Positions 1-7,898 of a stretch of 64,000 bases of DNA are shown here, in pieces. Made by a program: the position numbers and the translations under genes. Each line of letters begins with the position of its first letter. Positions within the stretch are counted from its first letter, which is position 1. Source of the DNA: Pseudomonas oligotrophica. Lineage in GTDB: Bacteria; Pseudomonadota; Gammaproteobacteria; Pseudomonadales; Pseudomonadaceae. The notes beneath the pieces were generated by a model. The model had not been told where the DNA came from, did not search any database, and saw nothing but the letters and a program-made list of their open reading frames with translations. Location: NCBI RefSeq assembly GCF_021726475.1, contig NZ_JAKJRU010000009.1:1-64000 (forward strand), read 5' to 3'.

Positions 1-58
1 GACGCATCGCCGATGGTAGTGTGGGGCTTCCCCATGTGAGAGTAGGTCATCGTCAAGC
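1..58 (+). rRNA. rrf: 5S ribosomal RNA, 3' part only
   Basis: The first ~58 bases match the 3' half of Pseudomonas 5S rRNA: the run from GATGGTAGTGTGGGG through CCCATGTGAGAGTAGGTCATC to the terminal CGTCAAGC that pairs with the missing 5' end. The gene is cut by the window edge, so the 16S-23S-5S operon lies upstream. The exact 3' end is estimated. It is followed directly by a strong terminator and birA. Confidence 0.9.
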
Positions 59-67
59 ACCTATACC

Positions 68-104
68 AAACCCCCGATCCGCTCTAGCGGGTCGGGGGTT
101 TGTC
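68..104 (+). terminator. rRNA operon rho-independent terminator
   Basis: A long hairpin pairs AAACCCCCGA at 68-77 with TCGGGGGTTT at 92-101; the inner CCGCT/AGCGG can extend the stem. It follows the 5S gene and ends in a short T run, as expected for the end of an rrn operon. Confidence 0.85.
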
Positions 105-166
105 TTTGGCGAGCGAAAAGGTCAGACTCGCCGGCTTGGTAAATATCGGTTGCGCTTGGAGCGCGT

Positions 167-1129
167 ATGCAAAGGGTCCTCGAGTTGTTGCAAGACGGCT
201 GTTTTCACTCCGGGGAGGAGTTGGGTGCCGTCTTTGGGGTTACGCGCACTGCAGTCTGGAAACATCTCAAGAAGTTGGAGTCCGAGAGCGGCATCGTCGT
301 GCATCGTGTCCCTGGAAAAGGATACCGCCTGGCCTCTCCTTTATCCTTGCTGCGCGCCTCTCCACTTGAGGCGGGCTTCAAGGCGATGGGCTGGGTGTTG
401 CATTGCCATGATCGGATCGACTCGACGAACGCTGAAGCGTTACGCCTGCTGGCAGCGGGGGGCGATGCGCCCCTTGTCGTTCTGACAGAGGCGCAAATCA
501 GCGGGCGAGGGCGGCGAGGACGGGCTTGGGTAAGTCCGTATGGAGACAATCTCTATTTCAGCTTGGGCTGCAGGATCGTCGGGGGTTTTTCGCGGCTTGC
601 CGGGCTCAGCCTGATTGTCGGGCTTGCCGTTGTTCGTGCGATCCAGGCGCAAGGCTTTGCCGATGTCGGCGTCAAATGGCCAAACGACGTCTATCTAGCC
701 GGAAAGAAGGTCGCAGGTATCCTCGTGGAAATCGCCGGTGACCCGGCCGATGCTTGTGACGTGGCTATCGGGATAGGTATCAATGTCAACATGACTGGCA
801 CCGAGGCGTGCATCGACCAGCCATGGACGTCGTTGCGCCTTCGGTCCGGGGCCTTGGTGGATCGAACGAATTTCGCGCTGGGCGTGGGCAGTGCGCTGGA
901 ACGCTACCTTGCGCGGTTTCTTGCTGAGGGTTTCGCGGGGCTCAGGGGCGAGTGGGAGTCCTGCCATCTTTGGCAGGGGAGGGAGTGCGTGCTGGGCACG
1001 CCTACCCAAGGTATCCAGGGCACCGTGCTGGGCGTGGATAGTCAGGGCGGCCTCAGGCTTCGAGTCGATGGTAAAGAAGAGGTGTTTTCCGGTGGTGAGC
1101 TTAGCCTGAGGCGTGTGCATGATTCTTGA
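167..1129 (+). CDS. birA: BirA: biotin-protein ligase and biotin operon repressor
   Basis: 320 aa. It makes biotinyl-AMP and transfers biotin to the biotin carboxyl carrier protein of acetyl-CoA carboxylase; the family's N-terminal winged helix represses biotin genes. Residues 1-60 form the winged-helix domain (motif GVTRTAVWKHLKKLE). The catalytic domain shows the nucleotide/biotin loop GRGRRGRAW and the motif KWPNDVYLAGKKVAGILVE, and a small SH3-like C-terminal domain follows. The length is normal for a bifunctional BirA. The start is an ATG with GGAG about 7 bases upstream. Its end overlaps coaX by 11 bases, so the two are probably co-transcribed. Confidence 0.95.
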   Translation: MQRVLELLQDGCFHSGEELGAVFGVTRTAVWKHLKKLESESGIVVHRVPGKGYRLASPLSLLRASPLEAGFKAMGWVLHCHDRIDSTNAEALRLLAAGGDAPLVVLTEAQISGRGRRGRAWVSPYGDNLYFSLGCRIVGGFSRLAGLSLIVGLAVVRAIQAQGFADVGVKWPNDVYLAGKKVAGILVEIAGDPADACDVAIGIGINVNMTGTEACIDQPWTSLRLRSGALVDRTNFALGVGSALERYLARFLAEGFAGLRGEWESCHLWQGRECVLGTPTQGIQGTVLGVDSQGGLRLRVDGKEEVFSGGELSLRRVHDS

Positions 1130-1853
1130 ACTGGACTGTGGTAACAGCTTCATCAAATGGCGGCTGGTATCCCCCTCTGGCGAGGTCATTGCCTGGCATG
1201 TCGCGCCCGACCAGGCCGAACTGCAAGGCTGGCTGCAACAGCGCCGGGATGGGGGCCTGACTGCCGCCCGCCTGGTAAGCGTCCGCGGTGAAGAGGAGAC
1301 CAGGTCGATCGTTCGCCTCGTCGAGAAATTCGTGGCGGGTCCGGTGCTCGAGGCCAAAGTCAGTGCCGAACGGGGCGGCGTCCAGAACGGCTACGAGAAT
1401 CCTCTGCAATTGGGCGTGGATCGCTGGCTGGCTATGCTGGGTGCCTATGATTTGGTCCGGCGGTCGCTGGTAGTGATCGATCTGGGAACTGCAGTTACCG
1501 TGGACCTTGTCCACGCCTCTGGACGGCATTTAGGCGGATATATTGCTCCGGGACTGCCCCTGTTGCGCCGCCAGCTCCGATCCTCCACGAGCCGGATATC
1601 GTTCGACCTGCGCGAGCAGACGCTGGGAAGTATCGACGAGCCCGCGCGTAGCACCAAGCAATGCGTCGAGCGAGGCTGCCATCTGATGCTCGTGTCTTAT
1701 GTGGCAGCGCAGATCGAAAATGCTCGACGCCATCTGCCAGATGATCCTGTCATCTTTGTCACTGGGGGCGACGCGGGCACGGTCTCTGCGCTTCGCGGGG
1801 TCAGGCATGTGCCAGACCTGGTCTTTCGTGGCTTGGCTATCGCCTGCCCCTGA
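1119..1853 (+). CDS. coaX: Type III pantothenate kinase CoaX
   Basis: 244 aa. It phosphorylates pantothenate in the first step of coenzyme A synthesis. The N-terminal phosphate-binding motif LDCGNSFIKW and the central motif VVIDLGTAVTVDLV (catalytic Asp and Gly-Thr) are typical of the ASKHA-fold type III enzyme, as is GGYIAPG. I chose the ATG at 1119 (MILELDCGN) rather than the GTG two codons earlier because known pseudomonad CoaX proteins begin this way. It overlaps birA by 11 bases; the SPOR gene starts 10 bases after its stop. Confidence 0.93.
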   Translation: MILELDCGNSFIKWRLVSPSGEVIAWHVAPDQAELQGWLQQRRDGGLTAARLVSVRGEEETRSIVRLVEKFVAGPVLEAKVSAERGGVQNGYENPLQLGVDRWLAMLGAYDLVRRSLVVIDLGTAVTVDLVHASGRHLGGYIAPGLPLLRRQLRSSTSRISFDLREQTLGSIDEPARSTKQCVERGCHLMLVSYVAAQIENARRHLPDDPVIFVTGGDAGTVSALRGVRHVPDLVFRGLAIACP

Positions 1854-1862
1854 GGAGACGGA

Positions 1863-2546
1863 ATGCGCTGGATATTGCTGCTCCTGCTTACGCTGAACGT
1901 GCTGTTCTACCTGGCGCATCAGCAGCAGGCTCCCTTCAGGGTGCATGAGGTCGCCCCGGTCGGCGGCTACACAAGCGCTGCGCCTGCGATTCAGCTCGTC
2001 TCGGAGGCAAAACCCTCGCCGCGCAAGCAGGTCGAGGAGGATGAGGCGGTCGAGGCGAATGCCTGTCTGTACCTCGGCGGTTTCGACCAGGAGGTGGCTG
2101 CGCGGCAAATCGAGCAACGCCTGCTGAGCCTGGACATCAGGTCCGACATCCAGGTAATGGAGCGATCGGCGGGCACCGATTACTGGGTCTACTTGCCACC
2201 GCTTGCCTCCCGAGCAGCGTCGCTGCGCCAGCTGCGCGAGCTCCAGTCGCGAAACATCGACAGCTATATCGTCACCGTGGGCGATCTGGCCAACGGGATA
2301 TCGCTCGGCATATTCACCCAAAGGGCATCTGCCGAAGGGGTGGTGACGCGCCTCCAGGAGGCCGGCTACGAGGCGCTCATTCGCGAGCTTCCACGCATGC
2401 ACCGTCGTTATTGGGTGCGCGTCGGGAAGGAGGATGCTCGCCTGGTTGACGCGCCGATGCTGCAGGCCATGCTAAGGGACATGCCAGCGATGCAGCATGC
2501 GCAAATGCCCTGCAACGGCGTTGCAAGGCCGGCTGGTTTTGAATAG
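1863..2546 (+). CDS. SPOR-domain membrane protein (PA4278-like)
   Basis: 227 aa. The N-terminal hydrophobic segment (about residues 3-18, ILLLLLTLNVLFYLA) is a single membrane anchor. The rest is periplasmic, with residues about 65-210 looking like tandem SPOR-type folds (CLYLGGFDQ..., ...GISLGIFTQRASAEGVV, ...YWVRVGKED). SPOR domains in other proteins bind peptidoglycan stripped of stem peptides at the septum. The function of this protein is not known to me. Third gene of the birA operon, with GGAG just before the ATG. The matching position in P. aeruginosa carries a similar hypothetical gene. Confidence 0.8.
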   Translation: MRWILLLLLTLNVLFYLAHQQQAPFRVHEVAPVGGYTSAAPAIQLVSEAKPSPRKQVEEDEAVEANACLYLGGFDQEVAARQIEQRLLSLDIRSDIQVMERSAGTDYWVYLPPLASRAASLRQLRELQSRNIDSYIVTVGDLANGISLGIFTQRASAEGVVTRLQEAGYEALIRELPRMHRRYWVRVGKEDARLVDAPMLQAMLRDMPAMQHAQMPCNGVARPAGFE

Positions 2547-2636
2547 AATGGCGCCCGCTTCAGCGCTGGTGGCTTTGCTGCCGATGATGAGGTTGCTGTC
2601 AGATCACCTAAGCTCAAGATATTTATGAGAAAAAGG

Positions 2637-2665
2637 TTGACAGCAGGGCGGCCGATCTAGAAAAT
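2637..2665 (+). promoter_or_regulatory. Probable sigma70 promoter of the tRNA-tufB operon
   Basis: A perfect -35 TTGACA at 2637-2642 is followed by an A/T-rich stretch (TAGAAA at 2658 with 15-base spacing, or GAAAAT at 2660 with 17) and a GC-rich discriminator, ending about 14 bases before the first tRNA. Position and GC discriminator fit a stable-RNA promoter; the -10 assignment is uncertain. Confidence 0.6.
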
Positions 2666-2678
2666 GCCGCCTCACTTT

Positions 2679-2763
<85 letters not shown>

Positions 2764-2787
2764 GATTAAGCGCAGGCGCAAGCTTAC

Positions 2788-2861
<74 letters not shown>

Positions 2862-2882
2862 GAGTGCGAATGTCAGTTTAAT

Positions 2883-2958
2883 GCTCATGTAGCTCAGCTG
2901 GTAGAGCACACCCTTGGTAAGGGTGAGGTCAGCGGTTCAAATCCGCTCATGAGCTCCA
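2883..2958 (+). tRNA. tRNA-Thr (anticodon GGT)
   Basis: 76 nt. The acceptor GCTCATG pairs with CATGAGC, the anticodon loop is TTGGTAA, the T-arm is GCGGTTCAAATCCGC, and the CCA end is encoded. Last tRNA before tufB. Confidence 0.97.
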
Positions 2959-2963
2959 AATCC

Positions 2964-3000
2964 AACAAAGGCAGATATGAAAATATCTGCCTTTGTTTTA
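2964..3000 (+). terminator. Hairpin between tRNA-Thr and tufB (terminator or processing site)
   Basis: A perfect 14-bp stem joins AACAAAGGCAGATA at 2964-2977 to its complement at 2984-2997, with a 6-base loop and a short T-rich tail. Its position between stable tRNAs and a protein gene suggests partial termination or RNase processing that sets the tRNA to tufB ratio. That role is inferred. Confidence 0.65.
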
Positions 3001-3039
3001 ATGGCGGATTAGTTCAGCTCGACATGGGAGACGGTCTCG

Positions 3040-4233
3040 ATGGCTAAAGAGAAGTTCGAACGTAACAAACCGCACGTCAACGTCGGCACCATCGGTCACG
3101 TTGACCATGGCAAGACCACTCTGACTGCTGCGCTGACCCGCGTGTGCTCGGAAGTGTTCGGTTCGGCTCGCGTCGACTTCGACAAGATCGACAGCGCTCC
3201 GGAAGAAAAGGCGCGCGGTATCACCATCAACACCGCCCACGTGGAATACGACTCCAACATTCGTCACTACGCGCACGTTGACTGCCCCGGTCACGCCGAC
3301 TACGTAAAGAACATGATCACCGGTGCTGCCCAGATGGACGGCGCGATCCTGGTCTGCTCGGCTGCCGACGGCCCCATGCCGCAGACTCGCGAGCACATCC
3401 TGCTGTCCCGCCAGGTAGGCGTTCCGTACATCGTCGTGTTCCTGAACAAGGCCGACATGGTCGATGATGCCGAGCTGCTGGAACTGGTCGAGATGGAAGT
3501 TCGCGACCTGCTGAGCACCTACGACTTCCCGGGCGACGACACGCCGATCATCGTCGGTTCTGCGCTGATGGCGCTGAACGGCGAAGACGAGAACGGCCTG
3601 GGTACCTCGGCAGTGAAGAAGCTGGTCGAGACCCTGGATACCTACATCCCCGAGCCGGTTCGTGCCATCGACAAGCCGTTCCTGATGCCGATCGAAGACG
3701 TGTTCTCGATCTCCGGTCGCGGTACCGTGGTCACCGGTCGTGTGGAGCGTGGCATCGTCAAGGTGCAGGAAGAGATCGAGATCGTCGGTCTGCGTCCGAC
3801 CACCAAGACCACCTGCACCGGCGTGGAAATGTTCCGCAAGCTGCTCGACGAAGGTCGTGCCGGCGAGAACTGCGGCGTGCTGCTGCGCGGTACCAAGCGT
3901 GATGAAGTCGAGCGTGGCCAGGTTCTGGCCAAGCCGGGCACCATCAAGCCGCACACCAAGTTCGAAGCCGAAGTGTACGTGCTGTCCAAGGAAGAAGGTG
4001 GTCGTCACACCCCGTTCTTCAAGGGCTACCGTCCGCAGTTCTACTTCCGTACCACTGACGTGACCGGCTCGTGCGAACTGCCGGAAGGCGTCGAGATGGT
4101 GATGCCGGGCGACAACATCAAGATGGTTGTCACCCTGATCAAGCCGATCGCCATGGAAGACGGCCTGCGCTTCGCGATCCGCGAAGGTGGCCGTACCGTC
4201 GGCGCCGGCGTGGTCGCGAAGATCATCGAATAA
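3040..4233 (+). CDS. tufB: Elongation factor Tu, copy 1
   Basis: 397 aa GTPase that delivers aminoacyl-tRNA to the ribosomal A site. G1 GHVDHGKTT (about residues 19-27), G3 [10 protein letters not shown]4 NKADM, followed by the two beta-barrel domains; normal length. ATG start. It encodes exactly the same protein as the second tuf gene at 19469 and is almost identical in DNA (see findings). It is co-located with tRNA genes upstream and tRNA-Trp downstream. Confidence 0.98.
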   Translation: MAKEKFERNKPHVNVGTIGHVDHGKTTLTAALTRVCSEVFGSARVDFDKIDSAPEEKARGITINTAHVEYDSNIRHYAHVDCPGHADYVKNMITGAAQMDGAILVCSAADGPMPQTREHILLSRQVGVPYIVVFLNKADMVDDAELLELVEMEVRDLLSTYDFPGDDTPIIVGSALMALNGEDENGLGTSAVKKLVETLDTYIPEPVRAIDKPFLMPIEDVFSISGRGTVVTGRVERGIVKVQEEIEIVGLRPTTKTTCTGVEMFRKLLDEGRAGENCGVLLRGTKRDEVERGQVLAKPGTIKPHTKFEAEVYVLSKEEGGRHTPFFKGYRPQFYFRTTDVTGSCELPEGVEMVMPGDNIKMVVTLIKPIAMEDGLRFAIREGGRTVGAGVVAKIIE

Positions 4234-4252
4234 GTAGTTGATCTAGCCTCTG

Positions 4253-4283
4253 CAGGCCGGCATAATAGTCGGCCTGTCTCTTT
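4253..4283 (+). terminator. Possible terminator after tufB
   Basis: CAGGCCG at 4253-4259 can pair with CGGCCTG at 4270-4276 across a 10-base AT-rich loop, followed by TCTCTTT. It is moderate in strength and sits just before tRNA-Trp. The loop contains CATAAT, which might instead be part of a promoter for tRNA-Trp-secE-nusG. Confidence 0.4.
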
Positions 4284-4285
4284 CT

Positions 4286-4361
4286 AGGCCAGTAGCTCAA
4301 TTGGCAGAGCGGCGGTCTCCAAAACCGCAGGTTGGGGGTTCGATTCCCTCCTGGCCTGCCA
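4286..4361 (+). tRNA. tRNA-Trp (anticodon CCA)
   Basis: 76 nt. The acceptor AGGCCAG pairs with CTGGCCT, the anticodon loop is CTCCAAA, the T-arm is GGGGGTTCGATTCCCTC, and the CCA end is encoded. It sits between tufB and secE, a conserved gammaproteobacterial arrangement. Confidence 0.97.
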
Positions 4362-4405
4362 AATTCCAGCAGGGAATTTTGGCAGTCTTTAGAAGGTTCT
4401 AGCAG

Positions 4406-4774
4406 ATGAATGTCAAAGCTGAAGCCAATGAGTCGCGCTTCGATCTCGTGAAGTGGCTGGTGGTGGCTGCTTTGGTCGTGGTTGCCGTGGTCGGCAATCA
4501 ATACTATTCCGCTGAGCCGATTCTCTATCGCGTGCTGGCGCTTGTGGCTGTGGCTGCGGTTGCTGGTTTTGTCGCGTTTCAGACTGTCAAGGGGCGCGCC
4601 TTTCAGCTGTTGCTGAAGGAAGCTCGCGTCGAAATTCGTAAGGTCGTCTGGCCGACTCGTCAGGAAACCACCCAGACCACTTTGATCGTCGTGGTGGTGG
4701 TTCTCGTCATGGCCTTGCTCTTGTGGGGTCTCGATACCCTGCTGGGCTGGCTGGTTTCCATGATTGTGGGTTAA
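4406..4774 (+). CDS. secE: SecE: preprotein translocase subunit
   Basis: 122 aa inner-membrane subunit that clamps SecY in the protein-conducting channel. Three hydrophobic segments are visible (about residues 13-30, 38-55 and 92-120), as in the gammaproteobacterial three-helix form. The conserved amphipathic stretch EARVEIRKVVWPTRQET precedes the last helix. Start ATG; nusG follows 9 bases later. Confidence 0.95.
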   Translation: MNVKAEANESRFDLVKWLVVAALVVVAVVGNQYYSAEPILYRVLALVAVAAVAGFVAFQTVKGRAFQLLLKEARVEIRKVVWPTRQETTQTTLIVVVVVLVMALLLWGLDTLLGWLVSMIVG

Positions 4775-4783
4775 GGGTGTCTC

Positions 4784-5317
4784 GTGGCTAAGCGTTGGTA
4801 TGTTGTTCATGCTTATTCGGGTTACGAAAAGCATGTGATGCGCTCGCTGGTCGAGCGCGTCAAGCTTGCTGGCATGGAGGAGTTTTTTGGCGAGATTCTC
4901 GTGCCCACTGAGGAAGTGGTCGAGATGCGCAATGGCCAGAAGCGCAAGAGTGAGCGCAAGTTCTTTCCGGGCTACGTGCTGGTCCAGATGGAAATGAACG
5001 AAGGTACCTGGCACCTGGTGAAAGATACGCCGCGTGTCATGGGTTTCATCGGTGGGACCGCCGATAAGCCGGCGCCCATCACCGATCGTGAGGCCGAGGC
5101 AATCCTGCGGCGCGTGGCTGATGGCAGCGACAAGCCGAAGCCGAAGACGTTGTTCGAGCCGGGTGAGGTTGTTCGTGTCGCCGATGGTCCGTTCGCCGAT
5201 TTCAATGGCGTCGTCGAAGAAGTGAATTACGAGAAGAGCCGCATCCAGGTTGCTGTGCTCATTTTCGGTCGCTCTACTCCGGTGGAGCTCGAGTTCAGTC
5301 AGGTCGAGAAGGTCTGA
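4784..5317 (+). CDS. nusG: NusG: transcription elongation/antitermination factor
   Basis: 177 aa. It binds RNA polymerase through its N-terminal NGN domain ([27 protein letters not shown]) and Rho or ribosomal protein S10 through its C-terminal KOW domain (about residues 125-177, [19 protein letters not shown]). The length is normal. The start is GTG, which gives the conserved [10 protein letters not shown]-terminus. Pairing with secE is universal in proteobacteria. Confidence 0.97.
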   Translation: MAKRWYVVHAYSGYEKHVMRSLVERVKLAGMEEFFGEILVPTEEVVEMRNGQKRKSERKFFPGYVLVQMEMNEGTWHLVKDTPRVMGFIGGTADKPAPITDREAEAILRRVADGSDKPKPKTLFEPGEVVRVADGPFADFNGVVEEVNYEKSRIQVAVLIFGRSTPVELEFSQVEKV

Positions 5318-5339
5318 CGACAAAAGCGCGTTCCCTGAT

Positions 5340-5369
5340 CCCCGCAGCTGTCTGGCTGCGGGGTTTTTT
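5340..5369 (+). terminator. Rho-independent terminator between nusG and rplK
   Basis: The stem CCCCGCAGC (5340-5348) / GCTGCGGGG (5355-5363) has a 6-base loop followed by TTTTTT. This is a canonical intrinsic terminator. It separates secE-nusG from the L11 operon, or attenuates read-through. Confidence 0.85.
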
Positions 5370-5428
5370 GTCGGTGGGGCGCTGGTAAGCGGGGAGCCGA
5401 AAGGCGTTTAACCCATAGCGGAGTAATT

Positions 5429-5860
5429 ATGGCTAAGAAGATTCAAGCTTATATCAAGCTTCAGGTTAAGGCCGGCCAGGCCAACCCGTCGCCGCCGGTA
5501 GGTCCTGCCCTCGGCCAGCACGGCGTCAACATCATGGAGTTCTGCAAGGCGTTCAATGCCCGTACCCAGGGCATGGAGCCGGGCCTGCCGACTCCGGTGA
5601 TCATCACCGTATACAGCGACCGTAGCTTCACTTTCGAGACCAAGAGCACTCCTGCCTCGGTTCTGCTGAAGAAGGCTGCCGGCATCACCAGCGGTTCGGC
5701 GCGTCCCAATACCCAGAAGGTGGGTACTGTGACTCGTGCTCAGCTGGAAGAGATCGCCAAGACCAAGAATGCCGATCTGACTGCAGCGGATCTCGAAGCG
5801 GCCGTGCGCACCATCGCTGGTTCTGCGCGCAGCATGGGCCTGAACGTGGAGGGTGTGTAA
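5429..5860 (+). CDS. rplK: 50S ribosomal protein L11
   Basis: 143 aa. Binds the GTPase-associated region of 23S rRNA and takes part in factor binding and the stringent response. The N-terminal Pro-rich segment ([20 protein letters not shown]) and the C-terminal rRNA-binding domain with [12 protein letters not shown] are typical. The ATG is preceded by GGAG. Its stop codon overlaps the rplA start by one base. Confidence 0.98.
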   Translation: MAKKIQAYIKLQVKAGQANPSPPVGPALGQHGVNIMEFCKAFNARTQGMEPGLPTPVIITVYSDRSFTFETKSTPASVLLKKAAGITSGSARPNTQKVGTVTRAQLEEIAKTKNADLTAADLEAAVRTIAGSARSMGLNVEGV

Positions 5861-6555
5861 TGGCTAAGTTGACCAAGCGCCAGAAGGCCATTGCCGCCAA
5901 GGTAGAGGCTGGCAAGCAGTACGGTTTCGAAGACGCGGCCAAGCTGCTTGCCGAGCTGTCGGCGGTGAAGTTTACCGAGTCGTTCGATATCGCCATCAAC
6001 CTGGGCGTCGATCCGCGTAAATCCGACCAGGTCGTGCGCGGTGCTACCGTGCTGCCCAACGGCACCGGCAAGAGCGTTCGCGTGGCGGTGTTCACCCAGG
6101 GTCCGGCGGCCGAAGCTGCGCTGGCCGCAGGTGCCGATCGCGTCGGCATGGACGAGCTGGCTGCCGAGATGAAGGGTGGCGACCTGAACTATGACGTCGT
6201 GATTGCTTCTCCGGATGCGATGCGCGTAGTAGGCCAGCTGGGTCAGATCCTCGGTCCGCGTGGCCTGATGCCGAACCCCAAGGTCGGCACCGTGACTCCG
6301 GACGTTGCCACCGCGGTGAAGAACGCCAAGGCCGGCCAGGTCCGCTTCCGTACCGACAAGAACGGCATCATCCACACCTCCGTCGGCAAGGTCGGCTTCG
6401 AGGCCGCTGCGCTGAAGCAGAACGTGGAAGCCCTGCTGGCTGACCTGAAGCGTCTGAAGCCGTCGACCTCGAAGGGCATCTACGTCAAGCGCGTGACCCT
6501 GAGCACCACCATGGGCCCGGGGCTGATCATCGATCAGGCATCGCTCGAGGCTTAA
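5860..6555 (+). CDS. rplA: 50S ribosomal protein L1
   Basis: 231 aa. Forms the L1 stalk that guides deacylated tRNA out of the E site; in other bacteria it also represses its own operon. The conserved motif [15 protein letters not shown] is present near residues 128-142. The ATG overlaps the rplK stop (TAATG), so the two are translationally coupled. Confidence 0.98.
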   Translation: MAKLTKRQKAIAAKVEAGKQYGFEDAAKLLAELSAVKFTESFDIAINLGVDPRKSDQVVRGATVLPNGTGKSVRVAVFTQGPAAEAALAAGADRVGMDELAAEMKGGDLNYDVVIASPDAMRVVGQLGQILGPRGLMPNPKVGTVTPDVATAVKNAKAGQVRFRTDKNGIIHTSVGKVGFEAAALKQNVEALLADLKRLKPSTSKGIYVKRVTLSTTMGPGLIIDQASLEA

Positions 6556-6563
6556 GTTTCAAG

Positions 6564-6594
6564 GCAGGCCCGCGCGGCGGGCCTGCGAAATTTT
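6564..6594 (+). terminator. Strong hairpin with T run after rplA
   Basis: GCAGGCCCGC (6564-6573) pairs with GCGGGCCTGC (6577-6586) over a 3-base loop, followed by GAAATTTT. It probably terminates or attenuates transcription between rplA and the L10 leader. Confidence 0.65.
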
Positions 6595-6599
6595 GGGGT

Positions 6600-6745
6600 C
6601 CCTGCCTGGCGGGGGCTATCCAAGACCGTAGGCGACGCAAGTCTTAAACGGGAAAGCCTACGCAGAGGTGCTCCCGATTCGTACCGAATCGACACCAACA
6701 CCCGTCCGGCCCTGCCGGATGAAACGGTAAAAACCAGGAGTTAAA
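6600..6745 (+). promoter_or_regulatory. L10 autoregulatory mRNA leader
   Basis: The ~150-base untranslated region before rplJ carries the conserved core of the L10 leader (CAAGACCGTAGGCGACGCAAG, then AGCCTACGCAGAGGTG, which pairs back to GTAGGC). In other bacteria L10-L12 binds such a leader and represses rplJL translation. A covariance-model search would define the borders. Confidence 0.75.
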
Positions 6746-6748
6746 CCC

Positions 6749-7249
6749 GTGGCAATCAAGCTCGAAGACAAGAAGGCCATCGTCGCTGAAGTCAACGAGG
6801 CTGCCAATGCTGCCCTGTCCGCTGTCGTGGCTGATGCCCGTGGCGTGACCGTGGGCGCCATGACCGGACTCCGTAAAGAGGCCCGCGCCGCCGGCGTATA
6901 CGTGCGTGTCGTACGTAATACCCTGCTGCGTCGCGCAGTCGAAGGCACTCAGTTCGAAGTGCTGAACGATGCGTTCAAGGGCCCGACCCTGATTGCGTTC
7001 TCCAAAGAACATCCGGGCGCTGCTGCTCGTATCTTCAAGGAATTCGCCAAGGGTCAGGACAAGTTCGAGATCAAGGCGGCCGCGTTCGAGGGGCAGTTCC
7101 TCGCAGCCAATCAGATCGACGTACTGGCAACCCTGCCGACCTACGACGAAGCCGTAGCACAGCTGATGAGCGTCATTCAGGGCGCAACCAGCAAGCTGGC
7201 TCGTACGCTGGCGGCAATCCGCGACCAGAAAGAAGCCGCGGCTGCCTGA
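6749..7249 (+). CDS. rplJ: 50S ribosomal protein L10
   Basis: 166 aa. Base of the L7/L12 stalk; the N-terminal domain binds 23S rRNA and the C-terminal helix carries the L7/L12 dimers. The GTG start at 6749 gives the conserved [12 protein letters not shown] terminus and has CAGGAG upstream. The length is normal. Followed by rplL after 75 bases. Confidence 0.97.
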   Translation: MAIKLEDKKAIVAEVNEAANAALSAVVADARGVTVGAMTGLRKEARAAGVYVRVVRNTLLRRAVEGTQFEVLNDAFKGPTLIAFSKEHPGAAARIFKEFAKGQDKFEIKAAAFEGQFLAANQIDVLATLPTYDEAVAQLMSVIQGATSKLARTLAAIRDQKEAAAA

Positions 7250-7324
7250 TCGGCGCCCGTTCTTTCAGCTTTCTTATCTATTCAGATGGCCGAAGGCCGT
7301 CAACCCAATACAGGAACTAGAGTC

Positions 7325-7693
7325 ATGGCTCTTACCAACGAAGATATCATCAACGCCGTTTCCGAAATGTCCGTGATGCAGGTCGTCGAGCTGATCAAGG
7401 CAATGGAAGAGAAGTTCGGCGTTACCGCCGCTGCTGCCGTTGCTGCCGGCCCGGCTGCTGCTGCTCCGGCTGCCGAAGAGCAGACCGAGTTCACCATCGT
7501 CCTGGCCGAAGCCGGCGACAAGAAAGTGAACGTCATCAAGGCCGTTCGCGAACTGACCGGTCTGGGCCTGAAAGAAGCCAAGGCTGTTGTTGACGGCGCC
7601 CCGGGCGTGGTCAAGGAAGGCGTTTCCAAGGAAGAGGCCGAAGCGGCCAAGAAGGCTCTGGAAGAAGCTGGCGCCAAAGTCGAGCTCAAGTAA
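7325..7693 (+). CDS. rplL: 50S ribosomal protein L7/L12
   Basis: 122 aa. Stalk protein that recruits translational GTPases. An N-terminal dimerisation helix ([15 protein letters not shown]) is joined by an Ala-rich hinge (residues about 35-50) to a C-terminal domain with [16 protein letters not shown]. An upstream in-frame ATG at 7286 adds 13 residues that do not belong to the family, so the start is set at 7325, after AGGAACTAGAGTC. Confidence 0.97.
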   Translation: MALTNEDIINAVSEMSVMQVVELIKAMEEKFGVTAAAAVAAGPAAAAPAAEEQTEFTIVLAEAGDKKVNVIKAVRELTGLGLKEAKAVVDGAPGVVKEGVSKEEAEAAKKALEEAGAKVELK

Positions 7694-7738
7694 GCACCGA
7701 CCTTGCGTCTACAGCCGAAACGTTAAGCGTGAGGCTGA

Positions 7739-7770
7739 CGGCTGGTGGCTTTTGCCACCGGCCTTTTTCC
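7739..7770 (+). terminator. rplL-rpoB attenuator hairpin
   Basis: GGTGGC (7744-7749) pairs with GCCACC (7754-7759) over TTTT, with further GGC/GCC pairing outside, then CTTTTT. Intrinsic-terminator form inside an operon. In E. coli the same interval holds an attenuator that makes rpoBC expression lower than rplJL. Confidence 0.75.
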
Positions 7771-7898
7771 GTTATGGCCAGCCTAGGCTGGCATGACGGA
7801 CCACCCGATCAGGGTGGCGCGAACCTGGGTTCGCACGATTTTCTGGCAGCTCCCGCCGGGAGTGGCCAACAAGCAGGTGACCAAGCTGGGGAACGCTG

